Source: Bin80 sp965203305
GTDB taxonomy: Bacteria > Bacteroidota > Rhodothermia > Rhodothermales > Bin80
Length of the DNA stretch: 64,000 nucleotides
Assembly (NCBI GenBank): GCA_965203305.1
Contig: OZ241874.1
Coordinates: forward strand, 992,001 to 1,056,000
Direction: 5' to 3'
Shown: one piece after another, positions 26,614-35,518 of the stretch
Layout of the letters: each line of letters begins with the position of its first letter
How positions within the stretch are numbered: position 1 is the stretch's first letter
Program-made: the position numbers and the translations under genes
The notes under the pieces: model-generated
What the model saw: only the letters and a program-made list of their open reading frames with translations
Databases searched by the model: none
Told to the model about the DNA's origin: nothing

Positions 26614-28007
26614 TATGCGTTCCGGTTGACGAACCCTTTCCAGACAGTCATGATCATGATTTTCACATCCAGGAGCAGAGACCAGTTCTGTATATAGTAG
26701 AGGTCATGCTGAATACGTTTTTCCAGGGATGTATTTCCACGCCATCCATTCACCTGTGCCCAGCCGGTAATTCCCGCTTTCATTTTGTGCCGCTGCATGT
26801 ATCTCGGAATGTGCTCCCTGAAGTCTTCAATAAATACCGGCCGTTCCGGGCGAGGTCCGACAACGGACATGTCTCCCTTGAGGACATTGATAAACTGGGG
26901 GAGCTCGTCCAGCGAGGTTCGCCGGAGCAGTTTTCCAATGGGAGTGGCCCGATCTTCCCCCTCTTTTGCCCAGACAGCCCCTGACTCCTTTTCTGCCGTT
27001 ACGGGCATGGAGCGGAACTTCAGCATATGGAAGCACTTGCCATTGAGTCCCATGCGTTCCTGCCGGTATAGTACAGGCCCTCTGGAAGAGAGAAAAACAA
27101 GAAGAGCAATGAGCACGAACAGGGGAGATAGGAGGATCAGTACCAGCAGCGAAAACACAACATCCATGCTCCGCTTGATGAATCGGCGAAAATCCATGGG
27201 AGTCTCATCAATAATATGCAGGATCGGAAGTCCATTTATGTCCGTAATTCGGCTGTTGATGATATCATGCTGCAGCAGGTCAGGGACGAGGCAGACATGT
27301 ACCAGACGTGTAGACAGAGAGCTGAGTAGCCTTTCAATTTTCCCCACAGCCTGGAGGGGCAAGGAGATGTACACATAGTGAATCGGTTCGCTGGCAGAGT
27401 CAAGGAGCGAAAGTACATCGTCCACCTTTCCCAGCACATCCGGCTCATCGGTCTTGTGATCATCCAGAAACCCGACGACGTAAAATCCCATCCACGGGTA
27501 CAGTTCAAAGGATTTTGCCAGTCTGCGCCCTGCTGTTCCAGCTCCGATAATCAGTACACGGCGCAAATTTCTTCCGTTCTTCCGGGCATTGCGCACATAG
27601 AAATAGATACAGAACCGCAGTCCCAGCATGGAGAGTGGTGCCAGTGCAGCGAAGAAAAGAACGGTCAGACGTGAAATGTTGAAATCCCGATAGAATGACA
27701 GGAAGGCCATAGATACGATCAGGGCCAGCCCCACGGATTTAGCCACGCTGCGGATGAGCGTAGTCCACCGCTGTGCCCGGTCAGGTATGTACAGCCCGGA
27801 TGCCCAGAATGTAAGGGCAGCAGAAATCAGGATCCATGGAAAAAATGTCAAGTACTTGCTGAGAGGATGCCATTCAGGGGCAGGGATGGGCCAGTTGAAG
27901 AAAACTTCAAATCGGAGATAGTACGCAGCAATCCATGCACTTCCGACGAGCACCATGTCCGTAAAGAAAAGCAACTGCTGATAAAACCTGCTTTGTTCCT
28001 GCAGCAT
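26610..28007 (-). CDS. Undecaprenyl-phosphate sugar phosphotransferase (WcaJ/EpsE type)
   Basis: 465 residues. Four N-terminal membrane helices, a CoA-binding-like domain (RRVLIIGAGTAGRRLAKSF, about 148-170), a fifth helix (VVFSLLVLILLSPLFVLIALLV) and the catalytic bacterial sugar transferase domain with KRSMD, LRRTSLDELPQFINVLKGDMS, VGPRPERP and GITGWAQVNGWRG. Such enzymes start exopolysaccharide or O-antigen units by loading a sugar-phosphate onto undecaprenyl phosphate. The rest of a polysaccharide cluster is not visible. It lies 1 bp from the small upstream gene. Confidence 0.93.
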   Translation of the reverse strand: MLQEQSRFYQQLLFFTDMVLVGSAWIAAYYLRFEVFFNWPIPAPEWHPLSKYLTFFPWILISAALTFWASGLYIPDRAQRWTTLIRSVAKSVGLALIVSMAFLSFYRDFNISRLTVLFFAALAPLSMLGLRFCIYFYVRNARKNGRNLRRVLIIGAGTAGRRLAKSFELYPWMGFYVVGFLDDHKTDEPDVLGKVDDVLSLLDSASEPIHYVYISLPLQAVGKIERLLSSLSTRLVHVCLVPDLLQHDIINSRITDINGLPILHIIDETPMDFRRFIKRSMDVVFSLLVLILLSPLFVLIALLVFLSSRGPVLYRQERMGLNGKCFHMLKFRSMPVTAEKESGAVWAKEGEDRATPIGKLLRRTSLDELPQFINVLKGDMSVVGPRPERPVFIEDFREHIPRYMQRHKMKAGITGWAQVNGWRGNTSLEKRIQHDLYYIQNWSLLLDVKIMIMTVWKGFVNRNAY

Positions 28008-28008
28008 C

Positions 28009-28401
28009 TTAGACCAGATCAGATTTCATGGCAGAAGGTGCCATACTATTCCGATTACGGGAGGACAGGACAATCGGTTCAGCAGTTTTGAGAAGAATAT
28101 CTGCTCCCTGGATGCGTGCCTTCCAGAGTTTGTATTCCCGGGAAAAGTGACCCCCCGGTGCGCGGGATGCAGACGGGTCTGCTGTGCCATCCTCCTGGGC
28201 CAGAAATCCCCGCACTTGAATCATGTTAAGGAAGGGATCTCCCGCAGCCGGATGCACTTCACCCAGTGCAGACTTGTCTGATTTTCTGTTTCGCAAAGCC
28301 CCATTCCGTATCAGGCGATAGTATTCCTCGCAGCATCCAGATCCGTTGATATGCGGAGCGCGTATGTTTCGGACTCTATTCTCCCGTGGATGCAGAAACA
28401 T
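28009..28401 (-). CDS. Conserved-context hypothetical protein
   Basis: 130 residues, ATG at 28401, ending 1 bp before the sugar transferase start. The protein is basic and has CCEEYYRLIRNGALRNRK, GDPFLNMIQVRGFLAQEDG, a HFSREYKLWKARIQGADIL stretch and a polar tail; no signal or membrane segment. Tight spacing with nadC upstream and the transferase downstream supports a real gene. I do not recognise a family. Confidence 0.6.
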   Translation of the reverse strand: MFLHPRENRVRNIRAPHINGSGCCEEYYRLIRNGALRNRKSDKSALGEVHPAAGDPFLNMIQVRGFLAQEDGTADPSASRAPGGHFSREYKLWKARIQGADILLKTAEPIVLSSRNRNSMAPSAMKSDLV

Positions 28402-28426
28402 GGACGATTTTGGTCAGGGGAGATGT

Positions 28427-29317
28427 TCAGGACATGTCTACGTTTAGTGCGAGATCAACTGCCTGAACGGAGTGTGTGAGAGCTCCGCAGGAGAGGTAAT
28501 CTACGCCGGCAGCTGCAATGAGAGGAGCCGTTTCCAGAGTGATTCCGCCGGTTGCCTCGGTCTTGATCCGACCGGCAACAAGTTCCACAGCCTGCTTTAG
28601 ATGTGAGCAGTCAAATGATCCATCAGGAAGGTAACCAGCCATATTATCCAGAAGGAGTACATCAATTTTTTCTGCAATACTCAGAGCTTCGGTTACCTCC
28701 GCCAGGGTTTGAGCTTCCACATCAATCGGACAGTCTGGCATCGCTTCTGAAACCCGCTGGACAGATACGGCAAGTCCGCCAGCTGCTTCAATGTGATTGT
28801 CTTTGATCAGGACCCTGTCAAACAGTCCCATTCGGTGGTTTGTGCCACCTCCTGCAAGCACAGCCCATTTGTCCAGAAGTCGTAATCCAGGGGCCGTTTT
28901 GCGGGTATCACGAATGCTCGCGGGGTACTCCCGTACACTGACAACCATTCTGGCAGTCATGGTTGCAATTCCGCTCATCCGCTGGAGCAGGTTTAGTGCC
29001 AGACGTTCTGCGGTCAGGATGGAGTGCAAAGGTCCAGAGACCGTCCCAATCGTTGTATGTGCCGGCACAGAGTCTCCGTCGTCAAATGCCCAGAGGTACT
29101 GGATATCGGGATCCACGAGGTGGAATGCATGCTGTGCAGCGACAAGCCCGGCGATTACGCCTTCTTCCCGCATTGTGAGAGTTGCCTGTCCCTTGTGATG
29201 AGGTGCCAGAAGAGCCTGGGAGGTTATGTCTCCCGCACCAACATCTTCTTCCAGAGCTCCCCGAAGGATACGGCTCAGGTGCTCTGGTGACAGATAATCG
29301 GGCAATCGCGAGGACAT
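28427..29317 (-). CDS. nadC: Nicotinate-nucleotide pyrophosphorylase (carboxylating)
   Basis: 296 residues from ATG at 29317; a GTG three codons upstream (29326) overlapping the accA stop is an alternative. Converts quinolinate and PRPP to nicotinate mononucleotide in de novo NAD synthesis. Visible family motifs: EEDVGAGDITSQ near the N-terminus, LNLLQRMSGIAT, DTRKTAPGLRLLDKWAVLAGGGTNHR (PRPP/quinolinate site), DNHI, DVEAQTL, LLLDNM and a C-terminal EATGGI loop followed by GVDYLSCGALTHS. Translationally coupled with accA. Confidence 0.97.
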   Translation of the reverse strand: MSSRLPDYLSPEHLSRILRGALEEDVGAGDITSQALLAPHHKGQATLTMREEGVIAGLVAAQHAFHLVDPDIQYLWAFDDGDSVPAHTTIGTVSGPLHSILTAERLALNLLQRMSGIATMTARMVVSVREYPASIRDTRKTAPGLRLLDKWAVLAGGGTNHRMGLFDRVLIKDNHIEAAGGLAVSVQRVSEAMPDCPIDVEAQTLAEVTEALSIAEKIDVLLLDNMAGYLPDGSFDCSHLKQAVELVAGRIKTEATGGITLETAPLIAAAGVDYLSCGALTHSVQAVDLALNVDMS

Positions 29318-29322
29318 GCTAT

Positions 29323-30315
29323 TCACGAGGCAACACTGTACTCCCCAATCCGGTCAAGGCGGCGCAGGCGTTCTTCCAGAAGATCTTCAGCAGATAACTG
29401 GGACAGGTTCTGCAGCGAATCACAGATTGCCTGTCCGACAAGATCATAGGTTGCTCCGGGATCGTGATGCGCGCCTCCCAGAGGTTCCGTGACAATCTGG
29501 TCCACAACTCCAACTTCCATCAGGTCAGAGGCAATCAGTTTCAGTGCCCGTGCAGCCTCTTCCTTGTGGTCCCATGATCTCCACAGTATGGAGGAGCAGC
29601 TCTCGGGAGAAATGACAGAGTACCATGCATTTTCCAGCATAAGCATTTTATCCCCGACCCCGATTCCCAGTGCTCCGCCGGATGCTCCTTCGCCGATAAC
29701 CACCACAATGATCGGAACGGGAAGCCGTGCCATGACGAACAGATTCCGGGCGATTGCCTCTGCCTGTCCACGTTCTTCCGCGTCCATCCCGGGGTAGGCA
29801 CCGGGCGTATCCAGAAGGCAGATGACGGGTTTCCCAAACTTTGCGGCAAGCTCCATGTGTCGGCGTGCCTTTCGGTATCCCTCTGGATTGGGCATGCCAA
29901 AGCGTCTGTATCGGCGCTGCTTGGTGTCTCGTCCTTTCTGGTGCCCAACAATCAGTACTGTACGATCAGTATGCCCGTAGCGAGCTCCCTGCAAGGTGGC
30001 AAATCCACTCACGATTGCCGGATCATCTCCGAAGCACCGATCTCCGTGCAATTCTACAAATCCTTCGGTAAGAGCACCAATGTAGTCTTTCGTATAGGGT
30101 CTGAGCGGGTGCCGGGCGATCTGTACTCGCTGCCATCGAGTCAGACTTCCATAGATGGATATACGGAGTTCTTCAATGCGCCGGGAAAGTATTTCAATCG
30201 TAGGGGCCAGATCAGGGTCATCTGACTCCAGTTCCCGCAGTTCTTCGAGCTTGTGTTCCAGCTCAATGATCGGCTTTTCGAAGTCCAGAAGAAATTTGGA
30301 GGATTTTTTGATCAT
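29323..30315 (-). CDS. accA: Acetyl-CoA carboxylase carboxyltransferase subunit alpha
   Basis: 330 residues from ATG at 30315 (a TTG two codons earlier is possible). Forms with AccD the carboxyltransferase that moves CO2 from biotin to acetyl-CoA at the start of fatty-acid synthesis. Typical segments: LEFEKPIIELE-like start (LDFEKPIIELEHKLEEL), LHGDRCFGDDPAIVSG, GHQKGRDTK, GMPNPEGYRKARR, DTPGAYPG, IGEGASGGALGIGVGD and YSVISPESCSSILWR. No accD is in the window, so the subunits are unlinked here. Confidence 0.97.
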   Translation of the reverse strand: MIKKSSKFLLDFEKPIIELEHKLEELRELESDDPDLAPTIEILSRRIEELRISIYGSLTRWQRVQIARHPLRPYTKDYIGALTEGFVELHGDRCFGDDPAIVSGFATLQGARYGHTDRTVLIVGHQKGRDTKQRRYRRFGMPNPEGYRKARRHMELAAKFGKPVICLLDTPGAYPGMDAEERGQAEAIARNLFVMARLPVPIIVVVIGEGASGGALGIGVGDKMLMLENAWYSVISPESCSSILWRSWDHKEEAARALKLIASDLMEVGVVDQIVTEPLGGAHHDPGATYDLVGQAICDSLQNLSQLSAEDLLEERLRRLDRIGEYSVAS

Positions 30316-30378
30316 GCCCAAGTTTGGAGAGGGGGGCAGGCCAACAAGTCCATGTCCCAGCGGTTCCTGTCCGGGGTC

Positions 30379-32205
30379 TCAGAGCAGTTCTGTGTCGGAT
30401 GCACACTGGGTCAGGAGAACCTCTACCTTCTGACGCTCGTGATAGTCCATGGTCAGCCTCCATGCTTCCTTAAGGGCTACCCATCGCTCAACGTACTGAC
30501 AGTGATAGGACTCGTTTTTTGGAAGCCAGCCTGCAGGATCCCGATCTCCTTTGGAGCGGTTCTCGCTGGCAGAAACGGGGATGAGCATGCCATTCTCGCT
30601 GAGATCATTCCCGAAGGCATAGCGCAGGGAATCACTCCATGCCGCTCCTCCGCTGCGGTGAGCTTCTGCCAGCGGAATGAAGTGGTCAATATCCAGATCT
30701 TCTGGATCGGTAGTAACTGTCCCGGTGTACGCATCTTCCCATTCACCGGCAATCACCATGCATCCCGTCTCGTCCAGTTCCAGTTTCTCTTCCGTGCGGG
30801 TCGTTGCGATGAGAATTTCATGTCTTGTATTCTGGCAGTCCTCGTCAACATCCATCCATCCTCCGTACAGGTCTCTGATACTAAGAAGATATGCAGGGGA
30901 AGACGGGTTCATTGCACTGGCGTGCAATGAACCCACACAGAATCCAGACTCCGCGAAATTGTCAAATATATCTGGATCCATTCCCCTGACATCAAGCAAT
31001 CCATCCATGGACTTGAATGGGCCCGACTGGTTCCGATGGTTAATGATGGCAAGTGATCTGGCAGGGCCGATCCCTCTGACCCGCTGAAGTGCGGCAGCAC
31101 TGGCTGTGTTTATATCTTCACAGACATGATCTGTGGCGGTTGAGTCATCAAGAGAGGCTTCCGACAGGTTTTCCTGACTGTCACCATAATTGCTGGATTC
31201 CTGTACACAAAACCCCGCCTTGTGAAAATTCTCTAGTGTAGCGGGTCCGATTCCTTTCACGCGAGTCAGCTCATCCAGGGACTGGAAAGGTCCAAACTGC
31301 TCGCGGTAGTCAATAATTGCCTGTGCCCTGACGGGTCCGATTTTGCTGACTTGCTGAAGAGTTGCCGCATTCGCCGTATTTACGTTCCTGCAATTGGTGG
31401 CCGCTGATTTTTCTGACGGGGACTGTTTCTGTGTACCAGAGTGGTCACTTGTACTGCTGGATTCTAGCACACAGAAGCCCGCTTCCCGAAAATTTCCCAG
31501 CGTGGCCTGTCCGATCCCTTTTACGCGGGTCAGTTCATCCAGAGACCTGAAGGGTCCGAACTCATCCCTGTACTCCACGATAGCTTGTGCCTTGACACGG
31601 CCAATCCGACTGACTCGCTGAAGTGCTGATGCACTTGCGGTGTTGATATCATCGCAGTCGCCGTCATCGGTTGCCGAGGTATCTGGTGGAGCTTGCGCTG
31701 AATCTTCAGCTGGTTCGCCGGATTCCCGAACGCAGAAATCTGCTCTGCGAAAATTCTCAACAGTGGCGGGGCCGATTCCTTTCACGCGAGTCAGCTCATC
31801 CAGGGATGTGAAAGGTCCAAACTGATTCCGGTACTCAATAATGGCTTGTGCTTTGGCGCGACCAATTCCTCGTACCCGCTGGAGAGTCCTTGCATTCGCT
31901 GTGTTCACATCTTCGCAGTTACTGCCAGTCTGTCTGTGATCTTCTGTGTGTTTTCTGGCTGGGGAATATGTCTCTCTCTTTCGGTTCACAGGCAGAAGAT
32001 TTTCCCCGGATATGCGCCCGTAATCATCAGGTTGCGATGTGCGGCCCCTTTCTGACGGTTCTGCTCCGGTTTGAGTGTAGGAGATTTTCGGGGAAAGGGA
32101 TGCACTCGCTGCGCTGCCGGGGATGCTCCATGCAACTAGCAGAAATACCACTGCTCCGGTCAGCGGTGTATATGGCAGTGATTTCCTGTGGCCTGTTTCC
32201 TTCAT
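30379..32205 (-). CDS. Exported protein with four ComEA-like HhH modules and a C-terminal HNH nuclease domain
   Basis: 608 residues. An N-terminal export segment (PLTGAVVFLLVAWSIPGSAASA, about 14-36) is followed by a linker and four helix-hairpin-helix modules at roughly 97-159, 184-246, 272-334 and 362-424. Each has the pattern C-x-x-(V/I)-NTA...GIG...A..I..R...GPF.S.D.L..V+G(I/M)...F(C). The two cysteines bracketing every module could form one disulfide per module, fitting an extracytoplasmic location. The last 160 residues carry an HNH/DUF1524-like nuclease core: LDIDHFIPLAEAHRSG (His508), then SENRSKGDRDPAGWLP. HhH modules bind DNA without sequence preference, so a DNA-gripping secreted or periplasmic nuclease is inferred. 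Module 4 is the most diverged. Confidence 0.85.
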   Translation of the reverse strand: MKETGHRKSLPYTPLTGAVVFLLVAWSIPGSAASASLSPKISYTQTGAEPSERGRTSQPDDYGRISGENLLPVNRKRETYSPARKHTEDHRQTGSNCEDVNTANARTLQRVRGIGRAKAQAIIEYRNQFGPFTSLDELTRVKGIGPATVENFRRADFCVRESGEPAEDSAQAPPDTSATDDGDCDDINTASASALQRVSRIGRVKAQAIVEYRDEFGPFRSLDELTRVKGIGQATLGNFREAGFCVLESSSTSDHSGTQKQSPSEKSAATNCRNVNTANAATLQQVSKIGPVRAQAIIDYREQFGPFQSLDELTRVKGIGPATLENFHKAGFCVQESSNYGDSQENLSEASLDDSTATDHVCEDINTASAAALQRVRGIGPARSLAIINHRNQSGPFKSMDGLLDVRGMDPDIFDNFAESGFCVGSLHASAMNPSSPAYLLSIRDLYGGWMDVDEDCQNTRHEILIATTRTEEKLELDETGCMVIAGEWEDAYTGTVTTDPEDLDIDHFIPLAEAHRSGGAAWSDSLRYAFGNDLSENGMLIPVSASENRSKGDRDPAGWLPKNESYHCQYVERWVALKEAWRLTMDYHERQKVEVLLTQCASDTELL

Positions 32206-32403
32206 GTCTGTGTCAGGAGTAAACGAGAAACATCCTTGTCCGCAGTGCTGCGCAAGGACATGTACAGAGTAGCTGTTCGTTAATCAACTTTGGCATGAGA
32301 ATCCTGCATCTGATTTGTTATTCATCTGGAAAATCACCTTGGTGCCAGGGAAGTTCCCGGGTTCACAGCGGATACGGTGGAAAGTGGATCCGGCTCAGAT
32401 ATG

Positions 32404-34427
32404 TCATCTGCGGGATCTGTCCTTCAGTTTCCAATACACATTTGTACCTCTCAGTGCACTGTCACGGGGAATTACATCAAACGCCCTGTATCCGTGATGA
32501 TTTCGTGCATGTATATCTGCTCCAGCATCAACGAGGGCCTGTACCACTTCGGGTTTTTTGCTAAAAGCTGCGGCATGATGGAGTGGAGATGCCCCATTAT
32601 TGTTCCGGGCATCCAGGTCTGCGCCCGCACTGATCAGGGCTTGAATAATCCTGGGATTCGGATTTTTAAATGCAGCAGCATGAAGCGGAGTTTCGCAGGA
32701 ATTTGTTCTGCCATTCATATCTGCGCCAGCATCAAGTAGGAGGCGGATAATTTCGGGATTTGCATTGAATGCGGCAGCGGTGTGAAGTGGTGCGACACCA
32801 TTTTTCTCCGGTGTATGTACATCGCCTCCAGAATCAATCAAGAGCTGAATAATCTCTGTGTTCATATTTCTTCCGACAGCACTATGAAGCAGGGTAACGC
32901 CAGTTTTACTCTGATTACGTACATTGCCCCCGGAATCAATCAGAAGTTGAACGACCTCTAGGTTGGGACTCGCCCTGGCTGCTATTTCAAGCGGAGTACC
33001 CCCATCGTTGTCCCGAGCATCTATTTGCGCGCCTGCCTCAAGGAGGGCAAGTATTACTTTACATGCAATTTCGGGGGAGCCAACGCCTTTTGTGGTACTG
33101 GTGACCTTTTTGGGTTTGGCACCCGCTCTTGGACGCAATAGAGAGCGGGCCAAGCGGGGAGACAGATTAAATAATGGAGCCAGATGGAGCGGAGTCAGGC
33201 CATTTTTATTCCCTCGGTTCACATCCGCTCCCGCATCAATCAGGATCGGAATAATCTCAGGGTTTCTGGTTATAATGGCTGCCATGAGCGGGGTTCGCCC
33301 GTACTTCTGCTGTATATTTAGTGTCTGTCCGAAAATTCACAGCAACCCCCAATACAGGGGATTCCAGAGGCATTTTGCCCACAGCGTCATGTATGGAGCG
33401 ATTCAGATGCTCGTTCGCTATGAGAGATTCGGGGGAATCTTGCACGAAGATTGCATGTTTATGGATGCTGTTCGGGGATTTCATGCTCCAATTCGCCAAA
33501 GAGCTTCCATCTTCGTCAGGAAAAACACCAAAAAATATCTCCAAAAACCTCTCATACGCTCTCTAAACGGCATATATTGGCGATATTCTGAATTTTCGGA
33601 CAGACACTATTTACATTTGCCCCCGCGTTAATTAGAGTCAGGGCAATCTCGGGATTCTCATTCTCTTCTAATGCAAGGTGGAGCGGGGCTACTCCGTATT
33701 TGTTTTGCACATTTACATCTGCGCCCTCCTTGATCAGAATTTTCATGATCTCAGGGGTCTCTCTCTCTGCAGCTAAAACATGTAATGGGGCAGTGCCATT
33801 TTTATCTTGCACATTAAGATATGCCCCTGCATCAACCAGAATCTGAAAAATCTCAGCATGCACTTCCAACACCGTCGCCAGATAGATCGGGGTATCTCCG
33901 AACTTGTCCTGCGCATTCACATCCACTCCTGCATCAACAAGCACCCGTATAATATCAGGATCGGGATTATTATCTAGTGCTATATGCAACAGGGACATAC
34001 TATCCTGAAACTGGTTGCGTATATCCCCTTCAGCATCAAGAAAAGTCTTCAGAACCTCGGGAGAGGAGCCGGACGCAACAGCCCGGAAAAGCGGGGACCA
34101 CCCTTCACTGTCTTTTGCATGCAAGTCTGCTCCCACATTAATCAGATACTGTATAACTTCTGGAGAGGTGCTCTCTGCTGCCGCTATATTAAGCGGGGTT
34201 CTCTGGTATGCATCTGTTGCATTTATGTCAGCCCCGGACTCAATCAGGATCCGCAGAATCATGGGATCGTCGCTATATCTTGCAGAACAATGCAGAGGAG
34301 TCTCGCGGTCTTCGGTTTCATCCGGTCCGTGTACATTGGCTCCCTGATCAAGAATTTTCTGAATGACCTCGGCAGGCTCTCCAGATGACAACGCAATGAA
34401 CAGTTCTCTTGTCTTGGATTCTTTCAT
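32404..34427 (-). pseudogene. Ankyrin-repeat gene interrupted by a 289-bp MITE
   Basis: The 5' half (34427 to 33609) encodes eight ankyrin repeats (TPLHCSARYSDDP..., APLHLALEENENPEIAL), reads into the MITE at ...GANVN and stops 18 codons inside it. The 3' half (33319 to 32404) continues in frame with IQQKYGRTPLMAAI and about eight more repeats. Deleting the MITE and one copy of its ATTT duplication joins them as GANVN-IQQKYGRTPL, a normal repeat, giving about 577 residues. No signal peptide, so the original product was probably cytosolic, a protein-binding scaffold. The 3' half could still be made from an internal start. Ankyrin-rich genes are common in host-associated bacteria, but that alone proves nothing about lifestyle. 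Confidence 0.88.
33320..33608. mobile_element. MITE, copy 2 (289 bp), inserted in ankyrin gene
   Basis: Perfect 20-bp terminal inverted repeats: AGTGTCTGTCCGAAAATTCA at 33320-33339 and its exact complement at 33589-33608. Flanked by a direct duplication ATTT (33316-33319 and 33609-33612). Related along its length to the 280-bp element at 13802-14081. It encodes no transposase, so it must have moved using an enzyme from elsewhere in the genome; none of the transposases in this window has matching visible ends. Perfect repeats and duplication mark it as recent. Confidence 0.9.
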
Positions 34428-34445
34428 CAGATAGCGAAAATTACG

Positions 34446-34613
34446 ATGAACTCGGTTCTAACGCAAATTCAATGGAAATTATCCAGCAGAGTGCGCAAGG
34501 CGGGGGCGGTCTCGGAAGGTGTCTATTACGTCAAAACCAGAGAAGATGCCCCCTCAGGACAGGTTCCGCCCCTATGGGACACTCTATCCATCATAGGGAT
34601 GCTGTTGAACTAA
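34446..34613 (+). CDS. Short ORF, possibly gene remnant
   Basis: 55 codons with an ATG 18 bp from, and divergent to, the ankyrin gene start: MNSVLTQIQWKLSSRV, then RKAGAVSEGVYYVKTREDAP and a hydrophobic end (LWDTLSIIGMLLN). It runs up to the ISL3-derived scrap, so the ISL3 insertion may have cut a longer gene. The composition is protein-like but there is no family match and no clear ribosome-binding site. Confidence 0.25.
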   Translation: MNSVLTQIQWKLSSRVRKAGAVSEGVYYVKTREDAPSGQVPPLWDTLSIIGMLLN

Positions 34614-34855
34614 CAAGACGGGGTACTACCGCAATAATTGTGGTGGAGTTTCAGATTTCTATGGAAGAGGATGGCTACTCTGAAATTCTCGAAATTCTGG
34701 AACCCCCTTGTGATGGTGATGGCAGGGACACTCGTTGAACTTTTCTGTTGATGCGCTCTGCTTTGGGATTGGACTGTTCGCCTCACAGTGGATTGCACAT
34801 CCCAACAAAATGCTTCGCAAGGGTGCGCTAATACCGTATGGTTATCAAACTCCAA
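34614..34855 (-). mobile_element. ISL3-family transposase remnant (C-terminal scrap)
   Basis: On the minus strand this segment encodes TRGFQNFENFRVAILFHRN and a short tail, matching ARGFRNFENFRVDVLFFHGN near the C-terminus of the ISL3 transposase at 58269-59535. Similarity also covers the preceding catalytic-Glu region in DNA (CAGTCCAATCCCAAAGCAGA versus CAGTCCAATGCCAAAGCTGA) and the terminal TATTGC...TACC end. Everything upstream of this tail is missing. The gene-free remainder to 34931 shows nothing further. Confidence 0.75.
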
Positions 34856-34931
34856 TTATTCTGCAAGCCCCCGCACCTTCACTATTTTCTGCATATGTCA
34901 ATATGGAAATAATGAGAGATTGCCACAATTT

Positions 34932-35518
34932 TCATGATAAATCTGTTTGGTTACTAAAATCAGAAATCATATAGTGTTTCACCCAGCGATCCCAATGCTC
35001 AGTGTCTTTTTTAACCGTCATTCTCAATTCATTAAATTTGTTTTCGGCAGTGATATTTCTGGTACCATGTGCAGATTGAGCTTGCAAGAGTAATGTCTCC
35101 TGTTCCATCTCCTCATGTGTCAAGACAAACGTAATGGCACCTTCTTTAGAAATAGACTGAATTATATATCTGCAATCATGCCATAGCCTGATTTGGACAA
35201 TATGCAGTCCTTTGTCTTGGTTAAATCCAGAGGCTTTATACTCATAGAACATTCCATCCTTTTCAATATCTCCCCTGTTCTCATCTTTGTTTACTTTACG
35301 GCATCCATGCTTTGCAGTAAAGTATTTTTCCCAGAGAGGACTTCTTGCTTGCGGAGTTAACAAACTGGTAATCCTGTAAAAATCTTTTTCCTTTAAATCA
35401 CCAGACTGAACAAGATCAATCAAGTATTCTCTGACTTCGCGGCATTTTTCAAGTTTTCGCCAACAGGAAGATGTAAAAGAATAAATTGTGCTCTGTGGAG
35501 GGCTTCTTGTCTACTCAT
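34932..35518 (-). pseudogene. Type II restriction endonuclease (PD-(D/E)xK-like), frameshifted
   Basis: An ATG at 35518 overlaps the methyltransferase stop by 8 nt and opens MSRQEALHRAQFILLHLPVG. This frame stops after 32 codons. The neighbouring frame carries on with KCREVREYLIDLVQSGDL, then WEKYFTAKHGCRKV and GDIEKDGMFYEYKASG, a D...E-x-K arrangement like PD-(D/E)xK nucleases. Adding one A to the A5 run (T5 at 35445-35449) fuses them into about 195 residues. The pairing with an adjacent DNA methyltransferase gives the restriction-enzyme reading. It could be inactivated, phase-variable, or a sequencing error; starting at TTG 35423 would give an intact but N-truncated protein. Confidence 0.65.

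Noticed and set aside
30379..32205. Calling the HhH protein a ComEA competence receptor
   Set aside because: ComEA is small with a single HhH domain; this protein has four modules and an HNH domain, and no other com gene is in the window.
32963..33631. 222-codon plus-strand frame across the MITE
   Set aside because: It is opposite the ankyrin repeats and crosses a mobile element, so it is composite chance sequence.
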